A stretch of DNA of 64,000 nt from a virus. The notes under the pieces are model-generated. The model ran no database searches, had not been told where the DNA came from, and saw only the letters and a list, made by a program, of their open reading frames with translations. The translations under genes and the position numbers were made by a program. The DNA lies in the IMG/VR virus record IMGVR_UViG_3300042305_000730, positions 32,979 to 96,978 of that record; one strand, given 5' to 3'. Shown piece by piece: positions 14,671 to 22,180 of this stretch (position 1 is the first letter of the stretch; each line of letters starts with the position of its first letter).

Positions 14671-15729
14671 CTAGGAGCAGACTGCGGTCAGCCTTTCCAG
14701 CACCATCTTGTCGTAGTCAGCCTGAGCATTGGAGAGCAGGCGTGAGTAGTTGCGGTTGTAGCGATTCTTATCGCCACCACTGAAGTGCTGGTGGAATGTC
14801 GTGGTTGCCTGCACAACACCAAGTGCTGTGTTCTTCCACGGGGTGACACGTGGGTCATCCCTCCACAAGTTTTCTAACAGATCACGCTTTGGATTCTGCT
14901 TGCCAGCCGAGCGTGTGTCAGGTGTGGATGTCTTGACAGTGATCATCTTGCCAGCCTCATCCTGTGTGATGATTTCTGCCAAGTTGATTGGGAAGAGATC
15001 CGAAACCAATGCAGTGAATTGGTTGTCAGTGACTGCCCATGCGCTCAACTTTTCAAGAGCAACCAACATGTCATCCGAAGTCTTGAACACGATGTCCAAA
15101 GCATTGCGAACGGACGTGAGATCTCCCATTGAGTTTCCACTGTGGCGGAACTTGATCTGCTGACCCTCTTCACCGAGAGCCATTGCAAGAGTGTTGTCAC
15201 ACACCACTGCCTGCATCACACGCTTGATGATGGTTTGATTCTTACCGTCATGCGATGTTGTTGCGAGAAGTGTTGGGCGGAACTCAAAGCCTGCCGATGA
15301 TGTCACCGAGTCAGGAACTGAGATCTGAACCCATCCACGTGCTGACTTACTCAAAAGACCTGCAGAGTCAATACCGAGTTCTGACGAGTCAATGATTTGG
15401 TTCAGGTTGTCCAACAACACTTCGCCGTACTGGTGGATCTGATAACGATCCGACACTACGCCGAACACATTGCCATCTGTACCGTGCACGATTGCTTGTG
15501 TGTTTTCAATCTGACGGAATGCACCGTCTGCAGTTTGCTGGAACACTGGACGTGACACAGCCTCAAAGTTGAAAAGCCTGCGCCGAACATCTTCCACTGG
15601 AATGAATCCATCGTAAGAGTTTGGCTCATCGCCCTGATCCTCTGCACGCCAGTGCCATGCCTTGCCACGCTTCAACACATTGCCAATCAAGGTCATTGTG
15701 TTGAGCCACTTGCTTGTTTCTGCGCTCAT
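14671..15729 (-). CDS. DUF932 family phage/plasmid protein
   Basis: 352 residues. The layout is that of the DUF932 (TIGR03299-like) family: an N-terminal WHWRAEDQGDEPNSYDGFIP segment, NVFGVVSDRYQIHQYGEVLL, a central PTLLATTSHDGKNQTIIKRV then QAVVCDNTLAMAL, and a C-terminal RVTPWKNTALGVVQATTTFHQH. Family members are frequent in phages and plasmids, and no biochemical role is established. Phages often express it early. It is a single transcription unit with its own promoter at 15782-15811 and terminator at 14621. Confidence 0.85.
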   Translation of the reverse strand: MSAETSKWLNTMTLIGNVLKRGKAWHWRAEDQGDEPNSYDGFIPVEDVRRRLFNFEAVSRPVFQQTADGAFRQIENTQAIVHGTDGNVFGVVSDRYQIHQYGEVLLDNLNQIIDSSELGIDSAGLLSKSARGWVQISVPDSVTSSAGFEFRPTLLATTSHDGKNQTIIKRVMQAVVCDNTLAMALGEEGQQIKFRHSGNSMGDLTSVRNALDIVFKTSDDMLVALEKLSAWAVTDNQFTALVSDLFPINLAEIITQDEAGKMITVKTSTPDTRSAGKQNPKRDLLENLWRDDPRVTPWKNTALGVVQATTTFHQHFSGGDKNRYNRNYSRLLSNAQADYDKMVLERLTAVCS

Positions 15730-15781
15730 GATTATTACCTTTTATCTTTCCGACCCGTAGGTCTTATTGGTTGAGGATCTC

Positions 15782-15811
15782 ATTGTAAGCACGTCACGTC
15801 CCATAAAGCAA
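15782..15811 (-). promoter_or_regulatory. Promoter, TTGCTT-18-TACAAT
   Basis: The minus strand carries TTGCTT (15811-15806), an 18-nt spacer and TACAAT (15787-15782), about 50 nt upstream of the DUF932 start. Confidence 0.5.
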
Positions 15812-15848
15812 CTTAATCAAAACATAAATATCTGAGCCATACAGCACA

Positions 15849-15876
15849 AGAGCCCCAGCCATATGACTGGGGCTCC
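15849..15876 (-). terminator. Rho-independent terminator
   Basis: GAGCCCCAG and CTGGGGCTC stem with an 8-nt loop. It is very similar to the stem at 14621 and terminates the gene at 15899-16366. The T-run on the minus strand is weak (CTTGTG). Confidence 0.65.
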
Positions 15877-15898
15877 GGAACTAACGTGTGTTTACTGG

Positions 15899-16366
15899 CT
15901 AACCAATCTTGCTCCACTGTCCCACGGTCTTATCAAAGGCAAGAACGATTGGGTGAGAGATTGCAGGCATTACAGAGTTTTGCACTACATCTTCAGCAAC
16001 TTGTCGTGCAAGTTTTTCAACCATTACTCCGAAGTCTCCGTTGATCATCAACTCTTCCAACGTATTTGTTGAAGTAAGAACCTGAACAATTTGACTGTCC
16101 CAATTGATTTCTTCAACACACTCAACAACAAGATCCTTCAACTTCATATCCAATTCAGAATCAATCTTGTCAGACAACTCGCTTTCAATCTGATCGTCAA
16201 TTGTGTTCTTTGCGTTGTAGATGAAATCTTCTTGTGCATCTTCCATTTCCCCGACCCGTTTTTCCAAATCGTGAATGACTTTCCACAAGTTCTCAACTGT
16301 TGTTTTCCACAAGTCTTCACTCGGTAGTGGTGCAAATGTTGTGGCATTTGGGTAACTGTTTTCCAT
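15899..16366 (-). CDS. Coiled-coil-rich acidic hypothetical protein
   Basis: 155 residues. A long charged helix (LWKVIHDLEKRVGEMEDAQE) with heptad-like spacing is followed by acidic segments (DDQIESELSDKIDSELDMKL) and a C-terminal mixed domain. No family recognised. Last gene of an operon that begins upstream of 18.3 kb. Confidence 0.55.
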   Translation of the reverse strand: MENSYPNATTFAPLPSEDLWKTTVENLWKVIHDLEKRVGEMEDAQEDFIYNAKNTIDDQIESELSDKIDSELDMKLKDLVVECVEEINWDSQIVQVLTSTNTLEELMINGDFGVMVEKLARQVAEDVVQNSVMPAISHPIVLAFDKTVGQWSKIG

Positions 16367-16392
16367 GATGTGCTCCTTTAGTAGTGGTTTGT

Positions 16393-16602
16393 TTATGAGA
16401 AGTAATTTGACGATTTCAGAACGGACATTACAGAAGTTCCTTCTTCATCTGCAATATCAATGATGCGCTCCTCATAACCATTGTTGAAGTCTTCTACTTC
16501 CTGTCGTGAAAGTTTATTGAAGTCTACGAAGACGCACTGTTCAATGTGGATGAAAGTTCCGTTGTCAAGATCAACTACCACGATGTCTGATTGCGTTGCC
16601 AT
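16393..16602 (-). CDS. Hypothetical protein (69 aa)
   Basis: The sequence MATQSDIVVVDLDNGTFIHI followed by EQCVFVDFNKL suggests two beta strands and a helix. It starts in a TGATG junction with the preceding gene. No family recognised. A GGACATTACA (plus strand) copy of the recurrent motif lies inside its 3-prime end. Confidence 0.5.
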   Translation of the reverse strand: MATQSDIVVVDLDNGTFIHIEQCVFVDFNKLSRQEVEDFNNGYEERIIDIADEEGTSVMSVLKSSNYFS

Positions 16603-16988
16603 CAGATGCCTCCCCTATCTTCGTAGAACGTGACAGCATCTTTGATGTTGTTTGAGTACTCACCGGAATAAGCGGAGAAACCTTCCTTCGTTGCACTCAC
16701 TCCCCACGTCACATATGGATCACGGTCGTTTGGGTCTTTCATGCAGATTGCAATCCACGTTGCGAGCGTGTCGTCAGGGATGCGCTTTGTCTTTTTGGTG
16801 CAAGCAATAACTACTGCACCGTTGGGCAAAATGTCACCAATTTGCAATTCTTTATCACGCATGTCCTGCGTGAGGGTTGTTGTTTGTGTACCCACGTTTT
16901 CTCCTTTGGTATGGTTGTTGCTCAATGCTTCGTCCACAAACTTCATGAACGCTTTGTTGTACTTGTTGTACAAGTCTTCGGTTGTCAT
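16602..16988 (-). CDS. Hypothetical protein (128 aa)
   Basis: I take the ATG at 16988 (AAGGAG 7 nt upstream) rather than the longer frame. The protein starts MTTEDLYNKYNKAFMKFVDE and has a beta-rich C-terminal half (GDILPNGAVVIACTKKTKRI, then WIAICMKDPNDRDPYVTWGV). It may be a small SH3- or PAS-like domain; unrecognised. Confidence 0.55.
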   Translation of the reverse strand: MTTEDLYNKYNKAFMKFVDEALSNNHTKGENVGTQTTTLTQDMRDKELQIGDILPNGAVVIACTKKTKRIPDDTLATWIAICMKDPNDRDPYVTWGVSATKEGFSAYSGEYSNNIKDAVTFYEDRGGI

Positions 16989-17029
16989 TACTTGCTCCTT
17001 TGCTTGGTTGTTGTTTTGATTAGTTGTGA

Positions 17030-17491
17030 TTACCAAGATGATTGGTAATGGAAATCCCAACTGTGATCCATTGTAAGGCAATTTTCCAAAATAGCAACTG
17101 TGTCCTCAAGATCACTGAAGTACAACTCATCGTAGTTAGTTGAGCCGAAAAAGAAACCTTCTTGATTCGGGAGCAATTCTTCTGCTTTTGAGTGATCGGC
17201 AAGAACCTGTTTACACAAGTCAAGCAGTTCAGTCAATGTTTCCCTGCTCACATAACTCTCACGGCAGTCATCCTCGCCATCTTGACAATTCTCAACGAAG
17301 TACTTGTGGATTTGGTTTGACTTGCGCCATTGACCGACTTTCATTTCAACAGAAATGCTTGGGCTGTCCTTAACTAGGTGTTTGGAATCATCGCCAAGTG
17401 CCTCTTTCAGCATGGTGTAAACACCAGCCTTGCTAAAGACGTTGCTTTCGGATGTGTATTGCTTTGCGTGTAGGTACATATCTAATCCCAT
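17030..17491 (-). CDS. Phage protein of the MGLDMYL family
   Basis: 153 residues. The start MGLDMYLHAKQY is characteristic of a widespread but uncharacterised phage/prophage family in which M-G-L-D-M-Y-L is invariant. The middle GQWRKSNQIHKYFVENCQDG and ESYVSRETLTELLDLCKQVL also fit that family. Function is unknown. SD AAGGAGATAGTC precedes the ATG. Confidence 0.7.
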   Translation of the reverse strand: MGLDMYLHAKQYTSESNVFSKAGVYTMLKEALGDDSKHLVKDSPSISVEMKVGQWRKSNQIHKYFVENCQDGEDDCRESYVSRETLTELLDLCKQVLADHSKAEELLPNQEGFFFGSTNYDELYFSDLEDTVAILENCLTMDHSWDFHYQSSW

Positions 17492-17543
17492 GACTATCTC
17501 CTTTGTTGGTTGTGATTAATACATTACAGGGTTTTGGTTGAAA

Positions 17544-17609
17544 CTACTCCCATAGGAGCCACATTACAAGAATTGTTCCGGCAATGCACACAAATAATGC
17601 CAGTGTCAT
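17544..17609 (-). CDS. 21-residue hydrophobic membrane peptide
   Basis: ATG 17609 to TAG 17544. The whole product is essentially one transmembrane helix: MTLALFVCIAGTILVMWLLW then a final Glu. It starts inside the previous gene's stop (ATGA overlap) with GGAGG 5 nt upstream, which is strong evidence for translation. Comparable single-span peptides in phages act as holin modulators or superinfection factors, but nothing here proves that. Confidence 0.55.
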   Translation of the reverse strand: MTLALFVCIAGTILVMWLLWE

Positions 17610-17773
17610 TGTTCGCCTCCACAACGGCAATTGCCATTACATGAAGCGAATTGTGTTTGCAGGCTGTCGTAACCATTCTCAGCGCACTTGACGCACCTCC
17701 ATACATCCGAAGGTAGATCGGGTGCTGGACGAAAGTCGTGGTTACATAGGATCACCGCTGTTGGTACGTTCAT
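17606..17773 (-). CDS. Small zinc-binding protein (55 aa)
   Basis: The ATG at 17773 is chosen for its AGGGAG SD. The sequence has Cys/His pairs (VILCNHDFRPAPDLPSDVWR, then CVKCAENGYDS, then ASCNGNCRCGGEQ), enough for a zinc ribbon with an extra C-terminal cluster. Function unknown. Overlaps the membrane peptide by 4 nt. Confidence 0.55.
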   Translation of the reverse strand: MNVPTAVILCNHDFRPAPDLPSDVWRCVKCAENGYDSLQTQFASCNGNCRCGGEQ

Positions 17774-17973
17774 TGTGTCGCTCCCTTGATGAACTCTTGT
17801 GCTTTGCTTTCGGACACTTCTTCTGCGTCCCACGCAACATCAAATCCAGCGTCCTGACTGTACGTTGGTTGTTCAGGATTGCCCCAATTATCCATTGCTT
17901 CTTCTTTGCTGTTGGCTTCAACTAAAAACTCATGCTCAATGCTTTGTGAAACCTTCACAATGTAGTAACTCAT
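17770..17973 (-). CDS. Hypothetical protein (67 aa)
   Basis: MSYYIVKVSQSIEHEFLVEA and NSKEEAMDNWGNPE look like a small alpha/beta domain of the kind found in phage early genes (beta strand, then S-K-E-E-A helix). It overlaps both neighbours by 4 nt. Function unknown. Confidence 0.55.
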   Translation of the reverse strand: MSYYIVKVSQSIEHEFLVEANSKEEAMDNWGNPEQPTYSQDAGFDVAWDAEEVSESKAQEFIKGATQ

Positions 17974-18233
17974 GATACGTACTCCAGTTCATAAGCCTTG
18001 ACAACGAAATCTTCGTGACTTGTGGACATATACAGGTTCATCAAACCTTTCAGTTCATCTTCGCCACCTTCGCAGTAGAAGAAGATCCTGTCATCCCGTT
18101 GTCCGAGCGAATCAAAGTCTTCATTAATTTCGGGATCGTATTCTCCAAATGAGATGTATTGCTGTTCTTCAATTCCGGAGTCGTACCACTGAATGATGCA
18201 GTGCGCTCCTACTGGCTTGGTGTTATTGGACAT
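17970..18233 (-). CDS. Hypothetical protein (87 aa)
   Basis: The ATG at 18233 is supported by GGGAGGAA 6 nt upstream. The protein runs MSNNTKPVGAHCIIQWYDSG, then RIFFYCEGGEDELKGLMNLY. It has the mixed alpha/beta composition of a small phage early protein. Function unknown. It overlaps the preceding small gene by 11 nt. Confidence 0.55.
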   Translation of the reverse strand: MSNNTKPVGAHCIIQWYDSGIEEQQYISFGEYDPEINEDFDSLGQRDDRIFFYCEGGEDELKGLMNLYMSTSHEDFVVKAYELEYVS

Positions 18234-18333
18234 TGTCTTCCTCCCAATCAAGTAATGCGTAAGCCCATGCGTTGCAATCGGTGCATGGGCATTTTGGTTC
18301 ATGTCCTTCAGGTTGCTGTGGTTGTGGTGTCAT
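18223..18333 (-). CDS. Small cysteine-motif protein (36 aa), leaderless
   Basis: ATG 18333 to TAA 18223, encoding MTPQPQQPEGHEPKCPCTDC then NAWAYALLDWEEDNVQ. The C-x-C-x2-C with upstream His could bind zinc. The ATG is 7 nt downstream of a TACAAT -10 with a TTGTAA -35 at 18 nt, so it appears to be the leaderless first gene of the operon. Confidence 0.5.
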   Translation of the reverse strand: MTPQPQQPEGHEPKCPCTDCNAWAYALLDWEEDNVQ

Positions 18334-18340
18334 GACCAAC

Positions 18341-18370
18341 ATTGTAGACACATCGGAATGGACATTACAA
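18341..18370 (-). promoter_or_regulatory. Promoter TTGTAA-18-TACAAT, leaderless
   Basis: The minus strand has TTGTAA (18370-18365) inside the recurrent TTGTAATGTCC word, an 18-nt spacer and TACAAT (18346-18341). The first ATG follows 7 nt later. Confidence 0.6.
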
Positions 18371-18400
18371 CCTCCTTCCAAACATTATTTTGTAAACACA

Positions 18401-18439
18401 AAAGCCCCACACCCTGAAAGGATAAGGGAGTGTGGGGCT
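18401..18439 (-). terminator. Rho-independent terminator
   Basis: AGCCCCACAC/GTGTGGGGCT stem, extended by CCCT/AGGG, with TTTTGTG on the minus strand. It terminates the operon ending at 18510. Confidence 0.8.
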
Positions 18440-18509
18440 ATGCCTACCAACCACAGTAGGTTTGTGCTTTGCATCTGCTCCGTCTAGCGAAACAGATCAA
18501 ATCTATGCA

Positions 18510-18941
18510 CTACTTGTGACTACGACCAAGTGCCGTGACCGCAGTTTGTACTGCAATGAAGATGTTGTGAGATGTGCCCAAGACTTGTGTTGGTTCTAAT
18601 GGATCAACAATCTCAAACCACGGGTTCTCTAAATACTTAAACTTCTTCTTGTCTCCAACTAGTTCATCCAACTGTGCATCTGTAGTGATTCCCCACTGCC
18701 ACAAATCTGCTTGATCAACCACTTCAATAGTTTCCTTCGCACGGATTTGCAAGCGAAGAATGCCTGCTACCCGAACTACATAACTGCGGTGCAGGTTGTA
18801 AATGTAGGCGACAGTTTTGTTATCTGAACCTACATACCATTCTGCGCCAGTTTGCTCAGTGTTCGGAGCAACATTCCATGTAACCATTGGCAAGGACATT
18901 ACAGAAGTATTTGTGAAGTTAATGTCTCCAGTAGATTTCAT
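18510..18941 (-). CDS. Hypothetical protein (143 aa)
   Basis: A beta-rich N-terminal half (AEWYVGSDNKTVAYIYNLHR, then SYVVRVAGILRLQIRAKE) is followed by a helical part. No family recognised. It overlaps the preceding gene's stop (ATGA). An internal methionine at residue 15 coincides with a TGTAATGTCC word but lacks a good SD. Confidence 0.5.
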   Translation of the reverse strand: MKSTGDINFTNTSVMSLPMVTWNVAPNTEQTGAEWYVGSDNKTVAYIYNLHRSYVVRVAGILRLQIRAKETIEVVDQADLWQWGITTDAQLDELVGDKKKFKYLENPWFEIVDPLEPTQVLGTSHNIFIAVQTAVTALGRSHK

Positions 18942-19108
18942 ATACGGTTACCTCGCATCTCTGTCCAACTAAAATGGTTTTCTTCATCTTTTGGATCAAG
19001 TCCCATTTGTGAACACCATTCTGCATAGGTTGCATTGTCATTAAAAATCTTGATAGACGGCTTAATGCGGGGCGCAATTTGCCCTTCAGAATCAGAAATA
19101 TTAGTCAT
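18938..19108 (-). CDS. Hypothetical protein (56 aa)
   Basis: ATG 19108 to TGA 18938. The product MTNISDSEGQIAPRIKPSIK, then IFNDNATYAEWCSQMGLDPK, then DEENHFSWTEMRG is compact and Trp-containing. It overlaps the downstream start by 4 nt. Function unknown. Confidence 0.5.
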   Translation of the reverse strand: MTNISDSEGQIAPRIKPSIKIFNDNATYAEWCSQMGLDPKDEENHFSWTEMRGNRI

Positions 19109-19117
19109 AGTAAGCAC

Positions 19118-19288
19118 CTACCCGAATACAGCATCTCGGTAGATTTCTTCCATGTCTTCTTCTTCCTCTTCATCCTCTGACTCATTTGGTTCCACATCTT
19201 CGGGATCTGTTTCATCCCTAATCTCACCAGCGGTACGAGCCTCATCAGCCATTTCCCACTCAATACCACTGTCAAAGTAGTGTTTCAC
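19118..19288 (-). CDS. Very acidic small protein (56 aa)
   Basis: I choose a GTG at 19288 that overlaps the previous stop (GTGA); the product runs MKHYFDSGIEWEMADEARTA, then an acidic tract (ESEDEEEEEDMEEIYRDAVF). An ATG 12 codons in is the alternative. Strong negative charge would suit a DNA mimic or a regulator of a host DNA-binding protein, which is speculative. Confidence 0.45.
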   Translation of the reverse strand: MKHYFDSGIEWEMADEARTAGEIRDETDPEDVEPNESEDEEEEEDMEEIYRDAVFG

Positions 19289-19602
19289 AGTCCATCCTCA
19301 TATTCATCACTGTATTTATCTACTTGCAGTGCAACAGAGCCATTATGTGGCAACTCGGTAACAAAGTAACCAATGCGATTGACATACGCACGACCACTGA
19401 TAATCCAAGTTCCTTCATCTCCGTCTACCCATGTCCAAACATTTGCATCTGATTGGGCATAGACGAAGTCAAACTCTTCGCCGTAGGTCTCAAACATTGT
19501 GCCATTCCAACTGCTGTTTGGATCAATGTGGTTGTTGATTGGTTTGTAAACGCTTTCCCAATCATCTACTGCTTGACTCATTTCCTCTGTTACTTCAGAC
19601 AT
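19285..19602 (-). CDS. Hypothetical protein (105 aa)
   Basis: Residues include WESVYKPINNHIDPNSSWNG and VYAQSDANVWTWVDGDEGTW, then IISGRAYVNRIGYFVTELPH. The pattern suggests a beta-rich fold with aromatic strands. The ATG is embedded in a TGTAATGTC word with SD GGAAAG upstream. No family recognised. Confidence 0.55.
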   Translation of the reverse strand: MSEVTEEMSQAVDDWESVYKPINNHIDPNSSWNGTMFETYGEEFDFVYAQSDANVWTWVDGDEGTWIISGRAYVNRIGYFVTELPHNGSVALQVDKYSDEYEDGL

Positions 19603-19631
19603 TACAAACTTTCCTTTCGTTTTGGTTGTGG

Positions 19632-19916
19632 TTAGGAGGCTATCGTGCCGAGATCGGATTCAACAACCCCAGTTTCAATCCATTCTAAGTCAATGCTGTA
19701 CAAGAAGACAATATGACCTTCGGGCGCACGAAACTTCACATGCACACCACATCGTGATGCGTCATCATCTACAACATCAACTAAGTCTTCGTCTACCCAA
19801 CCTAAATACTTCATTTGCAAAACCTCTTCAGGGCTGTAGTAAGAAGTCGTGTTAATGGCTGGTATCAACAACATCTCTTCAACTAAGTCTTTACGAACTA
19901 CGTAGTAACCGCTCAT
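19632..19916 (-). CDS. Hypothetical protein (94 aa)
   Basis: MSGYYVVRKDLVEEMLLIPA, then DDDASRCGVHVKFRAPEGHI and VFLYSIDLEWIETG. Mixed alpha/beta small phage protein, no family recognised. The start is 2 nt after the previous stop. Confidence 0.5.
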   Translation of the reverse strand: MSGYYVVRKDLVEEMLLIPAINTTSYYSPEEVLQMKYLGWVDEDLVDVVDDDASRCGVHVKFRAPEGHIVFLYSIDLEWIETGVVESDLGTIAS

Positions 19917-19918
19917 TG

Positions 19919-20101
19919 CTATTGTCCTTCCATTTCAATAAGTGTTTCCATAACTTCCCAACCAAGTTCTATTGAACGGTCGTGCAGTCCTTTGGCGATT
20001 GTGTCTAGCGTCTCTTCACATTTCTCTTGTGACCAGTCAGGGCGCAACGATTGAACATCTTGCCATGACCACCTGATTACTACCATTTCATCTTCATTCA
20101 T
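19919..20101 (-). CDS. Small phage protein (60 aa)
   Basis: The sequence MNEDEMVVIRWSWQDVQSLR followed by PDWSQEKCEETLDTIAKGLH and RSIELGWEVMETLIEMEG follows a pattern common in mobile elements: a strand, D-V-x-x-x-x-P-D-W-S, and E-x-G-W-E-V. No function has been assigned to that group as far as I know. ATGA overlap with the upstream gene. Confidence 0.55.
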   Translation of the reverse strand: MNEDEMVVIRWSWQDVQSLRPDWSQEKCEETLDTIAKGLHDRSIELGWEVMETLIEMEGQ

Positions 20102-20226
20102 TGCTGTTCTCCTTTGATTGTGTCAATGACTATCCTGCAAACTTGGTCTAAAACTTCTTCAGACATTCCATCAAAATAACAAAGTAAGTTTTCTTGTAAT
20201 TGTTCTGTAAGAGTTATCACATCCAT
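20098..20226 (-). CDS. Small acidic helical protein (42 aa)
   Basis: ATG 20226 to TGA 20098 with AAGGAG 7 nt upstream. The product is MDVITLTEQLQENLLCYFDG then MSEEVLDQVCRIVIDTIKGE. Function unknown. It is the first gene after the promoter at 20258-20286. Confidence 0.55.
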   Translation of the reverse strand: MDVITLTEQLQENLLCYFDGMSEEVLDQVCRIVIDTIKGEQQ

Positions 20227-20257
20227 TGCTGTTCTCCTTCGTTGGTTGATGTTTGGA

Positions 20258-20286
20258 ACAGTACCGACAACCAGTAACCATTACAA
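20258..20286 (-). promoter_or_regulatory. Promoter TTGTAA-17-TACTGT
   Basis: The minus strand has TTGTAA (20286-20281), a 17-nt spacer and TACTGT (20263-20258), about 30 nt upstream of the gene at 20226. The -35 is again part of a TTGTAATG word. Confidence 0.55.
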
Positions 20287-20290
20287 CCTT

Positions 20291-20740
20291 TTATTTAGAT
20301 TTTTCTCCAGCCTTGCCACGCACAGCCTTTTGTAAGAATCCGTGCTTCCTTGCAAGCATGACCCTCTTCGCTGATGTGCTCTTAGAGATCTTGAAGGCTT
20401 TAGCAATATTTGGAATTGGTGGTACACCGTAGTTACAGGACTCTTTATAGATTCGGGCAACTTCTTGCAACACATTCTCTGATAAAGCAGAGCCCCTGTA
20501 AGAGCCACTCTCTTCAGTAGTCAATACTGGCTTGTCCGTTACATTCTTCCTAGCATTTTTGACAAACTGCACAAGTGGAACTTTTCGGTATGTTTCAATT
20601 GTTATTGGTGAACCGTCCAATGAGGTGATGCTGACATAACTAAACACCAAGTGATCAGCCATCTTGTCTAAGCCGACAGTGACTTCATATTCAGTTTTAG
20701 AAATGGGATCTTTCCAAACTTCAGTGTGTAACTTCCTCAT
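20291..20740 (-). CDS. Putative DNA-binding protein with C-terminal HTH
   Basis: 149 residues. The C-terminal third, VPPIPNIAKAFKISKSTSAK followed by RVMLARKHGFL, has the shape of a helix-turn-helix in which I-x-x-I-A-x-x-F-x-[IV]-S-x-S-T-A is the recognition region. The N-terminal half is a beta sheet (EYEVTVGLDKMADHLVFSYV). It overlaps the WhiB-like gene by 4 nt, so it is probably a co-expressed transcription regulator. Confidence 0.6.
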   Translation of the reverse strand: MRKLHTEVWKDPISKTEYEVTVGLDKMADHLVFSYVSITSLDGSPITIETYRKVPLVQFVKNARKNVTDKPVLTTEESGSYRGSALSENVLQEVARIYKESCNYGVPPIPNIAKAFKISKSTSAKRVMLARKHGFLQKAVRGKAGEKSK

Positions 20741-21015
20741 GCAACCTTCTCTCTACGCAGGTTCCTACGCCCTCGGTTGGTAGTCCCACCCCAAATACCA
20801 ACTGCATGATTGTCTAACGCATATTGCAGACAACTTTGCTTTACTGAGCAGACATTACAGAAGTTTTCAATGACTGCTTTGTAATTGTGTGTGGAGCCAA
20901 ACTCAATAAAGAAGTTATTGACATCGGAGCCAACGCAAGCCCCAAGTTTCATCCATTTGGGATCTTCACGAAGAACTTCTCTGTAGTTGTGTCCACCATC
21001 AATCAAATCCGTCAT
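20737..21015 (-). CDS. whiB: WhiB-family iron-sulfur transcription regulator
   Basis: 92 residues from ATG 21015 (GGAGGAAG 6 nt upstream; the frame extends further but overlaps the upstream gene). Cysteines follow the WhiB order: C in KLGACVGSD, then FCNVCSVKQSC (C-x2-C-x5-C), then the beta-turn GIWGG and a basic tail RGRRNLRREKV. WhiB proteins bind a 4Fe-4S cluster and the host sigma factor to tune transcription, and occur only in Actinobacteria and their phages. The 4-nt overlaps place it in an operon with an HTH protein. Confidence 0.9.
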   Translation of the reverse strand: MTDLIDGGHNYREVLREDPKWMKLGACVGSDVNNFFIEFGSTHNYKAVIENFCNVCSVKQSCLQYALDNHAVGIWGGTTNRGRRNLRREKVA

Positions 21016-21344
21016 TGTGCTTCCTCCATCTGCCAAAACCCAAACAATGCTCCGTCTGAGTCTGACGCACCAAACGTGCAACCTTCGGGAGAGATTGCAT
21101 CCATCACGTTGTATAGGTGCTGAAGCAAAAATGATTCTTGCTCATAATCCCGTTCCGCATTTGGATTGATCATATTGAAAAGAACATCTTCCCAATCTTC
21201 TAAAATTGAATCCTTGATTTTGTTATCGTGCTCACCAATTACTGAGAGGAATACTTTTGCCAAATCCTCGTTACGGAGTGTTCCCTCACTAACAACTTGG
21301 TTTACCCAAGTGTCTGCAAGAGGTTGGATATTCTCATACGACAT
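21012..21344 (-). CDS. Hypothetical protein (110 aa)
   Basis: The ATG at 21344 has AAGGAG 7 nt upstream. The product begins MSYENIQPLADTWVNQVVSE, is largely helical with acidic segments and ends DGALFGFWQMEEAQ. No family recognised. It overlaps the WhiB start by 4 nt. Confidence 0.5.
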   Translation of the reverse strand: MSYENIQPLADTWVNQVVSEGTLRNEDLAKVFLSVIGEHDNKIKDSILEDWEDVLFNMINPNAERDYEQESFLLQHLYNVMDAISPEGCTFGASDSDGALFGFWQMEEAQ

Positions 21345-21400
21345 TTGTTGCTCCTTTGGTAGGAGCATCACATTAGTGGTTGCGAATGGGTTCGGCAACC

Positions 21401-21559
21401 CTATTCTGAAATATTTTCTATTTCTTTTGCTGTGTAAAGTGGCAACACTTTATTCATGTGGGCACACTTGTGAGTTGGATTTTCAGACAAGTTAATAAAC
21501 ACCGTCACTTGCTCTGAGCAATGTGGACACATATACTTTGTCCCTGATTTTGAGGGCAT
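21401..21559 (-). CDS. Small zinc-finger protein (52 aa)
   Basis: The ATG at 21559 has AAGGAG 6 nt upstream. KYMCPHCSEQVTVFINLSEN followed by PTHKCAHMNKV gives a C-x2-C...C-x-H site typical of small phage zinc ribbons. Function unknown. Confidence 0.55.
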   Translation of the reverse strand: MPSKSGTKYMCPHCSEQVTVFINLSENPTHKCAHMNKVLPLYTAKEIENISE

Positions 21560-21569
21560 TACAAACTCC

Positions 21570-22097
21570 TTAGTTCTGTGGATTCCACGGGCTCCAGCCT
21601 GCCACATCGTACAATAATTTACCAGCAACCAAGTTAGTTTTTGCATCCAGTAGTGGTTCTTGTGTGCAAATACCCATTTCTTTACAAATCAAACCTGCAT
21701 AATATTTGTGATCGGGTTTCCAATGGACTCCATTCAATTGGAGCAAACCACTGTCTGATCTATGAGACCAATCAGATACACCCGTGACATTACAGGCTTT
21801 GTCCACGATGTCTCCGCCTATGCGGTTCGGGCATCCACCTGATTCTCGGAGGATAATGTGACCCAACTTTTCCCATGTGTCGGGAGCCCATCCTGCCTCC
21901 GAAGCCAAGCGTGGGAGCCAACTAATATCACCATGGGCATACACAATTGGAACAGGCTTATCTAACTGATCCACTGGTACGTAACTTACTTTTACTTTGG
22001 AACTTTGCTCTGAGGAAACTGTTGGTGCTACCGCTATTACTGTTGCCATTACTAGATTTGCAATTAGTGTAGTGAGTGTCGCCGTAAGTTTGATCAT
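21570..22097 (-). CDS. Secreted lysozyme / lytic transglycosylase-like protein
   Basis: 175 residues. An N-terminal hydrophobic segment (LTATLTTLIANLVMATVIAV) ends in a small-residue region and looks like a Sec signal peptide or anchor. The following domain has IILRESGGCPNRIG with a catalytic-type Glu, SGLLQLNGVHW, and a C-terminal GWSPWNPQN, the order seen in lysozyme-like transglycosylases (E-S-G-x-x-P, G-L-x-Q-x-N, W-x-P-W). It probably cleaves peptidoglycan, perhaps as the endolysin, since no other free endolysin is visible here. Confidence 0.7.
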   Translation of the reverse strand: MIKLTATLTTLIANLVMATVIAVAPTVSSEQSSKVKVSYVPVDQLDKPVPIVYAHGDISWLPRLASEAGWAPDTWEKLGHIILRESGGCPNRIGGDIVDKACNVTGVSDWSHRSDSGLLQLNGVHWKPDHKYYAGLICKEMGICTQEPLLDAKTNLVAGKLLYDVAGWSPWNPQN

Positions 22098-22119
22098 CCA
22101 TCATCCTTTGTTCGGGTAA

Positions 22120-22142
22120 TAAAAAAGCCCCATCACTGGGGC
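22120..22142 (-). terminator. Rho-independent terminator
   Basis: GCCCCA/TGGGGC stem with a 4-nt loop followed on the minus strand by TTTTTT. It ends the transcript of the WhiB-fusion gene at 22181. Confidence 0.75.
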
Positions 22143-22180
22143 GGTTGTTCCTATTGGGAACACCTATAGTTTACCTCAAA

